Position numbers and translations under genes: made by a program
Source: Acidobacteriota bacterium
Lineage (GTDB): Bacteria; Acidobacteriota; Terriglobia; UBA7540
Assembly: GCA_003165615.1 (NCBI GenBank)
Contig: PLWR01000361.1
Location: 6,534-12,318, forward strand
Direction: 5' to 3'
Length of the DNA stretch: 5,785 nucleotides
Part shown: positions 1 to 5,739 of the stretch, piece by piece
Layout: each line of letters begins with the position of its first letter
Position numbering within the stretch: position 1 is the first letter of the stretch
The notes under the pieces: generated by a model
What the model saw: only the letters and a program-made list of their open reading frames with translations
Told to the model about the DNA's origin: nothing
Database searches by the model: none

Positions 1-2216
1 ACGAAATCTGGGCGTGGCACAAAAAAGACGGCCAGAGTCTGGCGATGTTCTCGCCGCCCACCGTCAACATGGGCACGCGTGATCCGCGCTGGGGACGCAT
101 TGGTGAGAATTACAGTGAGGACCCCTGCCTGGTCGGGCAGATGGCGATTTATACGATCCACGGCATGCAGGGCCAGGATTCCCGCTATCTTAAGACCATC
201 GCCTGCGCCAAGCATTTTATCGCCAACGATACGGATGACGACCGGGAAGTGACTTCCGCCACGGTGGACCCGCGCAGCTTCTGGGAGTATTACTCCCGCG
301 GTTTTGAGGCCTGCGTGCGCGATGGGCATGTGTTCACGGTTATGAGTTCCTACAACTCGATGAACGGCATTCCCACCTCCGCCAGCCGGTTCCTGCTCAC
401 CGACCTCCTGCGGAAGCGCTGGGGATTTCGCGGTTACGTCGTGTCCGATTGCGACGCGATCGGCGACATCTTCAGCCCCCATCATTTCGCGGGCAGTTAT
501 GCCGAGGCATCGGCGCACGCGATCAACGCCGGCGGCTCCATCAATTGCGGCGATACTTTGGGAAAGCACCTGGGCGAGGCGGTGGATCAAATGCTGATCA
601 GCGAAGCGGCGCTGGATCAGGCGTTGATCCGCGCCTTCACGGGCCGTGTGCTGCTGGGCGAGTTTGATCCGCCCGAACAAATTCCTTATAATGCGACTCC
701 CCTTTCCTGCCTGGAAAGCGCCGAGCATCGGGAACTTGCCCGCGAAGCGGCGCGGCAGTCGATTGTCCTCTTCAAGAACCACGACAACACCCTGCCACTG
801 GACAAGGGCCGCATCAAGAAGATTGCCGTTATCGGTCCGATGGCCGATGTGTGCCACCTGGGCGATTACAGCGGATTGCCAACGTTGCGAATTTCGCCAC
901 TCCGGGGCATAAACGAATATCTCGGCATTGCCCGCGCGCCAACCTACCGCCTCCGCGCCTCTGACGTGGTCAACAACGCCGGCACGCAACATTTGAAAGA
1001 CTGCATTGAGGGCGGCGAGTATCTGGCCTATACCGTCAACGATTCTTGGGCGAGTTTCCCCAAAATGCTTTTCGACGGCGCGACCCGATTTCATGCCCGC
1101 GTCGGCACCTTAACCGCCGGGGGAAGCATGGAAGTACACATCGACAGTCTTAGCGGGCCGGTGATCGCAACGCTCAAGATTGCCAACACCGGAGGCTGGC
1201 AAACTTGGGTTAATGTCAATGCTCCGATGACGACCGTCACCGGTGAGCACGAGGTTTATCTGCGTTTTGTTGGCGATCCGGGCAAACTGTTTAACCTCGA
1301 GTCCTTTCACCTCACTCCGGCAAAACCGTTCGCGGGTCAGGCGAGCGCAGCCACCCAGGTGACCTACGCCATGGGGTGCAGCGTGCTGGGCGAGAAAGAT
1401 CCGGTTCAGTTCGCCGAAGCCGTTAACATCGCGCGGGAAGCGGAGGTCGCTTTGGTGTTCGTCGGCGCCGATGCCCAGGTGTCGAGCGAAGCCCATGACC
1501 GAAGTTACATTAACCTGCCCGGCGCTCAGCCTGAGCTGGTGCAGGCCATTCACGCCGTCAATCCTCAAACCATCCTGGTCATCAGTTCCTGCTGCCCGGT
1601 GGCGGTGAACTGGGAACAGGATAACCTGCCGGCGATTGTGGGCGGACTTTTCCTGGGTGAGGAGCAGGGAACCGCGCTGGCCGAAGTTTTGTTCGGCGAT
1701 TACAATCCGGGCGGCAAGCTCAGCACCACCTGGTACCGGCGGGTTGAGGACTTGCCGGATTTCCATGATTACAACGTCCGCAACGGCCGCACCTATATGT
1801 ACTTTCGGGGCATACCGCTCTACCCCTTTGGCCACGGGCTCAGCTACACCGCGTTCCGGTACAAGGACATTCGGGTCAGCGACAACACCCTTAAGCGTGC
1901 CGGCAAAGTCACTGTCTCGTTTGACGTGACCAACTCCGGCAGCCGCGAGGGTGATGAAATCGTCCAGCTCTACGTTCGCTTCCCCGAGGCGAAGGTCGAA
2001 CGGCCTATCAAACAGCTTGCCGACTTTGATCGCGTTCACCTGAAGGCCGGTGAAACCAAATCCGTCAGCTTTGACCTGCCTTATGAGCATCAGGCATTGC
2101 GATGTTGGGACGAAGCCAAGTACGAATTCGTGGTGGAGCCCGGCCCCTTGGAGGTCATGGTCGGCGCGTCATCAGCGGACATCCGGCTTAAAGAAGAGTT
2201 GCAGTTGAGCAGTTGA
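1..2216 (+). CDS. Glycoside hydrolase family 3 enzyme, beta-xylosidase-like, with inserted CBM6-like module (5' end missing)
   Basis: The reading frame is open to the left edge (first full codon at position 3), so the start, any signal peptide and roughly the first hundred residues lie outside the window. Residues are numbered from the Met at 45. The GH3 N-terminal barrel shows RDPRWGR (12-18), SEDP (24-27), AKHF (55-58) and the nucleophile motif VVSDCDAI with Asp135 (codon 447-449). SDCDA is typical of GH3 xylosidases and arabinofuranosidases, whereas glucosidases usually have SDW. The alpha/beta sandwich domain starts at KKIAVIGP (258-265) and resumes near 438. It contains SSEAHDR (480-486), where Glu482 is the probable acid/base, then LPGAQPEL, FGDYNPGGKLS and YPFGHGLSYT. 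Residues about 310-425 resemble a family 6 carbohydrate-binding module (MEVHIDSLSGPVI, NTGGWQTW, HEVYLRF, LFNLESF). A fibronectin III-like domain closes the protein (about 620-708). It probably removes xylose or related sugars from plant polymers. The exact substrate is not settled by sequence. Confidence 0.93.
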   Translation, partial: EIWAWHKKDGQSLAMFSPPTVNMGTRDPRWGRIGENYSEDPCLVGQMAIYTIHGMQGQDSRYLKTIACAKHFIANDTDDDREVTSATVDPRSFWEYYSRGFEACVRDGHVFTVMSSYNSMNGIPTSASRFLLTDLLRKRWGFRGYVVSDCDAIGDIFSPHHFAGSYAEASAHAINAGGSINCGDTLGKHLGEAVDQMLISEAALDQALIRAFTGRVLLGEFDPPEQIPYNATPLSCLESAEHRELAREAARQSIVLFKNHDNTLPLDKGRIKKIAVIGPMADVCHLGDYSGLPTLRISPLRGINEYLGIARAPTYRLRASDVVNNAGTQHLKDCIEGGEYLAYTVNDSWASFPKMLFDGATRFHARVGTLTAGGSMEVHIDSLSGPVIATLKIANTGGWQTWVNVNAPMTTVTGEHEVYLRFVGDPGKLFNLESFHLTPAKPFAGQASAATQVTYAMGCSVLGEKDPVQFAEAVNIAREAEVALVFVGADAQVSSEAHDRSYINLPGAQPELVQAIHAVNPQTILVISSCCPVAVNWEQDNLPAIVGGLFLGEEQGTALAEVLFGDYNPGGKLSTTWYRRVEDLPDFHDYNVRNGRTYMYFRGIPLYPFGHGLSYTAFRYKDIRVSDNTLKRAGKVTVSFDVTNSGSREGDEIVQLYVRFPEAKVERPIKQLADFDRVHLKAGETKSVSFDLPYEHQALRCWDEAKYEFVVEPGPLEVMVGASSADIRLKEELQLSS

Positions 2217-2266
2217 GGAAAGGGGCAGTGGTGTCATTTGCGGGACACGGGTGCTCCCAGGGGCAG

Positions 2267-2373
2267 TCATTCCCGCGAAGCTTGTCCTCGCCAAGGCGGG
2301 GAGCGGGAATCTGCTGCGCATGCTATTGGAAGTGCGCCGCTGATGGAGTAGATTCCCGCCTTCGCGGGAATGA
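2267..2373. repeat. Large palindromic intergenic repeat (ATTCCCGC/GCGGGAAT family)
   Basis: Two copies of a GCGGGAAT-type repeat face each other 51 bp after the GH3 stop codon. The 14 bases at 2267-2280 (TCATTCCCGCGAAG) are exactly complementary to 2360-2373, and the 10 bases at 2303-2312 (GCGGGAATCT) are exactly complementary to 2350-2359. The left copy carries about 22 extra bases (2281-2302) that break the symmetry. In RNA this would give a strong stem, which may stabilise the GH3 mRNA 3' end or help terminate transcription. There is no U-tract, so it is not a standard intrinsic terminator. Repeats of this type are scattered through many bacterial genomes and often give spurious peptides such as VIPAKAG. 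Confidence 0.8.
2352..2371. repeat. dRS3-like 20-bp hairpin, ATTCCC-N8-GGGAAT
   Basis: This is the right-hand unit of the larger palindrome: a perfect 8-bp stem (ATTCCCGC, 2352-2359, with GCGGGAAT, 2364-2371) around a CTTC loop. It fits the ATTCCC-N8-GGGAAT pattern known as dRS3 in Neisseria. Similar motifs occur in unrelated bacteria, so resemblance does not show common origin. Confidence 0.7.
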
Positions 2374-2471
2374 CGATGTTTCGAAGTAAAGCCCATTCCG
2401 ACCGATGCCAGTACCAGGGCGCCTTATGACGATGAACAAATCGCTCGGCTCTTTCGTACACTTCTGTAACT

Positions 2472-3401
2472 ATGCGAAAACTCCCCAGAGTACTTTTGGC
2501 AGTTTTGTTTCTCGGTGTTCTTACCCTCCAGACAGTGGCCGCGATTTTCCTTTGCGAGGGAACCCTACACCTTAAGCACAAACCGTTGACCGCTGACATG
2601 CGCGCGCTGGCAGAAAGCGACGCGCGGCAATTGGGCGCGAAAACGGATGATGTTCAAATCGCGTCCTTCGACGGCGCCAAGCTCTCCGTCTGGTTCTTCC
2701 GCCCGGAGCAAGGAAACGGCGACGCGGTCATTGTGCTTCACGGGCAAGGAGACAATCGCGCCGGTGCGGCGGGATTTGCTCCCATGCTGCTTCGGCACCA
2801 TTACGCGGTATTGGCTCCTGATGCGCGCGACCACGGGGAAAGTGGCGGCGATCTGGCCACCTACGGCCTCTATGAAGCGCGCGACCTCAGCCGCTGGGTT
2901 GATTGGTTGGCCACGCAGAATTATCACGGTTGCGTGTACGGCCTCGGTGAGTCGATGGGCGCCTCGATTCTCCTGCAAGCCTTGCCCGAAGAACCGCGAT
3001 TCTGTGCGGTGGTGGCGGAGTCACCGTTCGCAAGTTTTCGCGAGGTGGCTTACGACCGCATGGGGCAGAAGGTGGGCGCCGGGCCCTGGGCAGGCCGTGC
3101 GCTCTTTTGGCCACTGGTCAGCGAAGCCTTCTTGTACGCCAGATTGCGCTATGGAATTGACTTCAACCAGGTTTCGCCCGCCAATGCCGTGGCCGCAACG
3201 CGCGTGCCGGTGCTGCTGATTCACGGCATGGAGGACTTCAATATTCCTCTGCGCCATTGTGAAGCCATCCTGAAGAACCATGCCGGAGTGATGGAGTTGT
3301 GGCAAGTGCCCGGCGCCGGCCACACCGGAGCCTTTGGAACCGAACCGGAGGAGTTCGAGCGCCGGGTGACCGATTGGTTCGCCAGCTATCCAAAAAAATA
3401 G
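2472..3401 (+). CDS. Alpha/beta hydrolase with N-terminal membrane anchor
   Basis: This 309-residue protein belongs to the alpha/beta hydrolase superfamily (serine esterase or prolyl-oligopeptidase-like). Residues 4-27 form a hydrophobic segment after a short basic start (MRK), giving a signal anchor or an uncleaved signal peptide, so the catalytic domain probably lies outside the inner membrane. The fold follows with HGQGDN (90-95, oxyanion-hole region), APDARDHGES (115-124), the nucleophile elbow GESMG with Ser161, HGMED with candidate acid Asp255, and GAGH with His284. The catalytic triad looks intact, and the length is usual for YqkD/YfhR-like hydrolases. The substrate cannot be told from sequence. 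No clear Shine-Dalgarno precedes ATG 2472, but that start is chosen because the anchor begins there. The spacers on both sides contain repeats, so it is probably transcribed on its own. Its closeness to the GH3 gene could hint at acetyl or feruloyl ester removal, but nothing in the sequence supports that specifically. Confidence 0.88.
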   Translation: MRKLPRVLLAVLFLGVLTLQTVAAIFLCEGTLHLKHKPLTADMRALAESDARQLGAKTDDVQIASFDGAKLSVWFFRPEQGNGDAVIVLHGQGDNRAGAAGFAPMLLRHHYAVLAPDARDHGESGGDLATYGLYEARDLSRWVDWLATQNYHGCVYGLGESMGASILLQALPEEPRFCAVVAESPFASFREVAYDRMGQKVGAGPWAGRALFWPLVSEAFLYARLRYGIDFNQVSPANAVAATRVPVLLIHGMEDFNIPLRHCEAILKNHAGVMELWQVPGAGHTGAFGTEPEEFERRVTDWFASYPKK

Positions 3402-3450
3402 CGGTCCGCCTTTGGCATCGCCCCCGCAATCCCCAATCGCAACGCACCAA

Positions 3451-3482
3451 TCCAAAATCTAAAATCCGAAATTAAAATTCCC
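3451..3482. repeat. A-rich degenerate short repeat
   Basis: Successive units of about 7-9 bases (CCAAAAT, CTAAAAT, CCGAAAT, TAAAATT) follow one another downstream of the hydrolase stop codon. They contrast sharply with the GC-rich genes on both sides. The stretch looks like degenerate tandem repeat DNA, and no coding or RNA signal is visible in it. Confidence 0.5.
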
Positions 3483-3502
3483 AATGGCCCGATGACCCGA
3501 TG
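3480..3502. repeat. Short CCCGATG repeat, related to the one after miaB
   Basis: Two adjacent units (GGCCCGATG, then ACCCGATG) lie here. The 11 bases ATGACCCGATG at 3492-3502 recur exactly at 5118-5128 in the spacer after miaB. The same repeat family therefore flanks miaB on both sides. Confidence 0.55.
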
Positions 3503-3539
3503 CTTCTCCCTCTTGCTACTCAAAGTTTAGGATTCAAGC

Positions 3540-3545
3540 TATACT
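3540..3545 (+). promoter_or_regulatory. Possible -10 box for miaB (TATACT)
   Basis: TATACT differs from the consensus TATAAT at one base and lies in an AT-richer stretch before miaB. The best -35-like hexamer, TTGCTA at 3513-3518, is 21 bases away, which is too far for a standard sigma-70 promoter, so the call is weak. If real, transcription would begin near 3552. That would leave the TTG at 3550 outside the mRNA and favour ATG 3571 as the miaB start. Confidence 0.3.
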
Positions 3546-3570
3546 GGTTTTGCTGACTCGGCGCTGCTCC

Positions 3571-4983
3571 ATGGGAAATGACTTAATTCAAATCGGCAAT
3601 GCCCAACAGGACGGAGGCGTCACGTCGGAGGTGTTGTCCGCGGCAGATTTCGCGGCCGCTCCCGCTCTCGCGGGTGAGGGCAGAACCTTTTATCTGGAAA
3701 CTTTCGGCTGCCAGATGAACGTCCACGACTCGGAGAAAGTGGCGGGGGTGCTGATGGCGCGGGGTTACTGCCCGGTTGATACCCACCAGGATGCGGATAT
3801 CATCCTTTACAACACGTGCAGCATTCGGGAAAAGGCGGCGCAGAAGGTATTTTCACGCTTGGGAGCTTTCCGCAAGGCGGGCGGCAGCGAACACAAGATC
3901 ATCGGCGTGCTAGGCTGTGTGGCACAGCAGGAAGGCGAGCGATTTTTCGAGCGCGCGCCGCAGGTCAGCCTGGTGTGTGGTTCGGCGAGCTATCCGCAGT
4001 TGCCCGATTTGTTGGAACAGATTGAATCCGGAAAGCGCCGAGTGACAGGGCTTGATCTCGACACCGAGGATTGTTTTGAAACCGAGTTCACCCGCCGCGA
4101 CAACCGCTTCCGCGCTTACCTGACCATCATCGAAGGGTGTGACCAGCATTGCGCGTTCTGCGTGGTGCCCATGACGCGCGGCCCGGAGCGCAGCCGATCC
4201 GGGGCGAAGATCATCGCCGAATGCCGCCGCCTGGTGGATGCCGGTTACACGGAGATTCAAATCCTGGGCCAGATCGTGAATGCCTGGCGGGATGCAACGC
4301 CCGCGCATTGGAGCTTTGCGGAATTGCTCACACGCGTGGCGGAGGTGCCGGGCTTGCGCCGCGTGCGCTTCACCACTTCCCATCCGCGATACTTTACTCC
4401 TGACATCGTGCAGGCCATTGATTCCCACCCGGCGCTCTGCGACCAGATTCACCTGCCGGTACAGGCGGGCTCCTCGGAAGTCCTGGCGCGGATGTTGCGC
4501 GGCTACTCGCGCGAGGAGTACCTGGAAAAAATTCATTGCATCCGCAAGGCGCAGCGTGCTATTAGCCTTTCCACCGACATCATCGCCGGTTTCTGCGGCG
4601 AGACCGAAAAGGATTTTGAGCAGACGCTTTCCTTGCTCGCGGAAGTTGAGTACGATCAGGTCTTCGCCTTCACTTTTTCGCCGCGGCCCAAGACTGCCGC
4701 GTTGGGATTTGTTGATACCATTGCGGAAGAAGAAAAAAGCCGCCGCCTGGCGTTGTTGCAGGAAGTGCAGCGCGGGATTCAGTTGCGGCGCAATCAAGCA
4801 TTAGTCGGGCAGAAGTTCGAAGTTCTCGTGGAAGGCTATCAGCCGCGTTTGGGACAGGCCGTAGGACGGACCACCAGCAATCGGGTCCTCAACTTCCCCG
4901 GCGCAGCCGCCGACACAGGATGTTACCGGCAGGTCACGGTGACCGCGGCGGGACCGAATAGCCTGGTGGGCAAGGTAGATTGA
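3571..4983 (+). CDS. miaB: tRNA-2-methylthio-N6-dimethylallyladenosine synthase MiaB
   Basis: This radical-SAM methylthiotransferase adds a methylthio group to C2 of N6-isopentenyladenosine at position 37 of tRNAs reading UNN codons. Residues are numbered from ATG 3571 (470 aa). The N-terminal domain has the auxiliary-cluster cysteines Cys47 (FGCQMN), Cys83 (NTCS) and Cys116 (LGC). The radical-SAM CxxxCxxC motif is Cys190, Cys194 and Cys197, followed by VVPMTRGPE. A TRAM RNA-binding domain ends the protein (about 413-468). TSHPRYFTPDI and the GQ-VN motif favour MiaB over RimO. The usual GQNVN is GQIVN here (233-237). The frame extends upstream to a TTG at 3550; ATG 3571 is preferred as the ordinary codon, but neither has a clear ribosome binding site. 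About 38 poorly conserved residues precede the core, so a later GTG or TTG start near 3631 is also possible. Confidence 0.95.
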   Translation: MGNDLIQIGNAQQDGGVTSEVLSAADFAAAPALAGEGRTFYLETFGCQMNVHDSEKVAGVLMARGYCPVDTHQDADIILYNTCSIREKAAQKVFSRLGAFRKAGGSEHKIIGVLGCVAQQEGERFFERAPQVSLVCGSASYPQLPDLLEQIESGKRRVTGLDLDTEDCFETEFTRRDNRFRAYLTIIEGCDQHCAFCVVPMTRGPERSRSGAKIIAECRRLVDAGYTEIQILGQIVNAWRDATPAHWSFAELLTRVAEVPGLRRVRFTTSHPRYFTPDIVQAIDSHPALCDQIHLPVQAGSSEVLARMLRGYSREEYLEKIHCIRKAQRAISLSTDIIAGFCGETEKDFEQTLSLLAEVEYDQVFAFTFSPRPKTAALGFVDTIAEEEKSRRLALLQEVQRGIQLRRNQALVGQKFEVLVEGYQPRLGQAVGRTTSNRVLNFPGAAADTGCYRQVTVTAAGPNSLVGKVD

Positions 4984-5140
4984 GTCATTGAGTGATCGGG
5001 TCATTTACGAGCTGTCCTTGGTCCGGTGTCCGTCGTCAGTGGCGTAAAGGTCTTGAACTCTGCGCATCTTTGCAACGGACAACTGGCAACGGACGACGGA
5101 CAGTTGGCAGCTTTTCAATGACCCGATGACTCAATGACCC
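4982..5140. repeat. Fold-back inverted repeat filling the miaB-bfn spacer
   Basis: The outer arms are 4982-5005 and 5117-5140, complementary at 22 of 24 positions. The left arm begins inside the miaB stop codon. Inner arms 5027-5043 and 5086-5102 are complementary at 15 of 17 positions, including an 11-bp perfect core (TGTCCGTCGTC with GACGACGGACA). The whole spacer can therefore fold into one long interrupted stem with its apex near 5044-5085. It could act as a 3' mRNA stabiliser or attenuator, or be a MITE-like or REP-like element. No flanking target duplication is evident. Confidence 0.75.
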
Positions 5141-5146
5141 GATTAA
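5115..5146. repeat. 16-bp direct repeat, two copies
   Basis: Units 5115-5130 and 5131-5146 share their first 13 bases (TCAATGACCCGAT). They form the right arm of the fold-back repeat and run into the bfn ribosome binding site. The left arm after miaB holds the same sequence in inverted orientation. Confidence 0.65.
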
Positions 5147-5152
5147 AGGAGG
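5145..5152 (+). promoter_or_regulatory. Strong ribosome binding site for bfn
   Basis: AAAGGAGG lies 6 bases before ATG 5159 and matches the 16S 3' end almost fully. It selects ATG 5159 over the in-frame ATG at 5171. It is the only clear Shine-Dalgarno in the window and starts within the last bases of the direct repeat, so folding of that repeat could affect access to it. Confidence 0.85.
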
Positions 5153-5158
5153 GGGCGC

Positions 5159-5644
5159 ATGGAAGTGGAAATGAAGATCCGAGGTTTGGTCATGGACCCC
5201 GTCACCAACATGCCGATCGTGATTTTGAAGGACGTCGGCGGGCAATCCGTGCTGCCGATTTGGGTGGGAATTTATGAAGCGAACGCCATCGCCCTCGAAA
5301 TCGAAAAGGTAACCACCCCTCGCCCCATGACGCATGACCTTTTGAGGAACCTGCTGCTGGGACTGGAAACACACGTGCAAAAAGTAGTGGTGAACGAGCT
5401 TCGCGATGACACTTTCTATGCCTTGATTTGGCTGGAACGGAATGGCGAAATGATGTCGATTGATTCGCGCCCCAGCGATGCCCTGGCGCTTGCTCTACGT
5501 GTGGATTGCCCGATTTTTGTTGATGACGAAGTTTTGAAGAGTTCCAAGAATGCCGGGAACTCCACCGACAAAGTCAGCAACGACGAATTGCGAAAGTGGC
5601 TGGAGAATTTGAACGACGAAGATATGGGACGGTACAAAATGTAG
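5159..5644 (+). CDS. Bifunctional nuclease (BFN/DUF151) domain protein
   Basis: This 161-residue protein is a full-length member of the bifunctional nuclease family (PF02577), whose studied plant members show both RNase and DNase activity. The role of most bacterial members is unclear. Hallmark motifs appear in order: PIVILKDVGG (19-28), LPIWVGIYEANAIALE (32-47), RPMTHDLL (55-62), DDTFYALIWL (83-92), DSRPSDALALALR (102-114) and PIFVDDEVL (118-126). The C-terminal 35 residues are charged and acidic, probably partly helical and not conserved. There is no signal peptide or membrane segment, so it should be cytoplasmic. It sits between miaB and parA, and I recall this arrangement from Acidobacteriota. 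Functional coupling is not shown. Family membership is certain, but nuclease activity is inferred only from relatives. Confidence 0.93.
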   Translation: MEVEMKIRGLVMDPVTNMPIVILKDVGGQSVLPIWVGIYEANAIALEIEKVTTPRPMTHDLLRNLLLGLETHVQKVVVNELRDDTFYALIWLERNGEMMSIDSRPSDALALALRVDCPIFVDDEVLKSSKNAGNSTDKVSNDELRKWLENLNDEDMGRYKM

Positions 5645-5674
5645 GGATCAGCGGTTGGGGGTTAGGGATTAGGG
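5644..5674 (+). other. Potential G-quadruplex at the bfn 3' end
   Basis: Four G-runs (5644-5646, 5657-5661, 5665-5667, 5672-5674) are separated by loops of 10, 3 and 4 bases. The first run starts with the last base of the bfn stop codon. The GGGTTAGGG part resembles telomere-type G4 DNA. The 10-base first loop makes it weaker than a strict G4 consensus. Confidence 0.4.
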
Positions 5675-5739
5675 AAACCTGGAATCCCAACCTCGGCCCG
5701 CGTTCCCTAAGCCCTAATTCCAAGTCCCTAATCCCTAAC
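5661..5739. repeat. Inverted repeat abutting the parA start codon
   Basis: The 15 bases at 5661-5675 (GTTAGGGATTAGGGA) are exactly complementary to 5725-5739, the base immediately before the parA ATG. Pairing can continue imperfectly between about 5678-5685 and 5716-5723. Smaller alternative pairings compete with it: GGTTGGG 5653-5659 with CCCAACC 5686-5692, and GGGATT 5665-5670 with AATCCC 5683-5688. There is no U-tract for an intrinsic terminator. Confidence 0.8.

Noticed and set aside
1110..2090. Long antisense open frame (326 codons) opposite the GH3 gene
   Set aside because: It lies wholly inside a strongly conserved GH3 coding region and its translation shows no recognisable domain. 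Such frames are common opposite GC-rich genes.
2267..2373. Intrinsic terminator after the GH3 gene
   Set aside because: The stem is strong but no T-tract follows on either side, so it is reported as a repeat only.
2472..2560. Lipoprotein signal with Cys28 in the alpha/beta hydrolase
   Set aside because: The residues before Cys28 (IFL) do not fit the lipobox, which needs a small residue at -1. A plain membrane anchor explains the hydrophobic start.
2172..2599. Minus-strand small open frames containing HSREGGN and VIPAKAG peptides
   Set aside because: These peptides are the well-known false translations of the GCGGGAAT repeat, not real proteins.
3910..4797. Antisense open frame (295 codons) opposite miaB
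   Set aside because: The plus strand is clearly miaB with all its motifs. The antisense product resembles no family and is a codon-bias shadow.
5115..5146. CRISPR-like direct repeats
   Set aside because: Only two 16-bp units lie back to back without spacers, so this is a tandem duplication and not an array.
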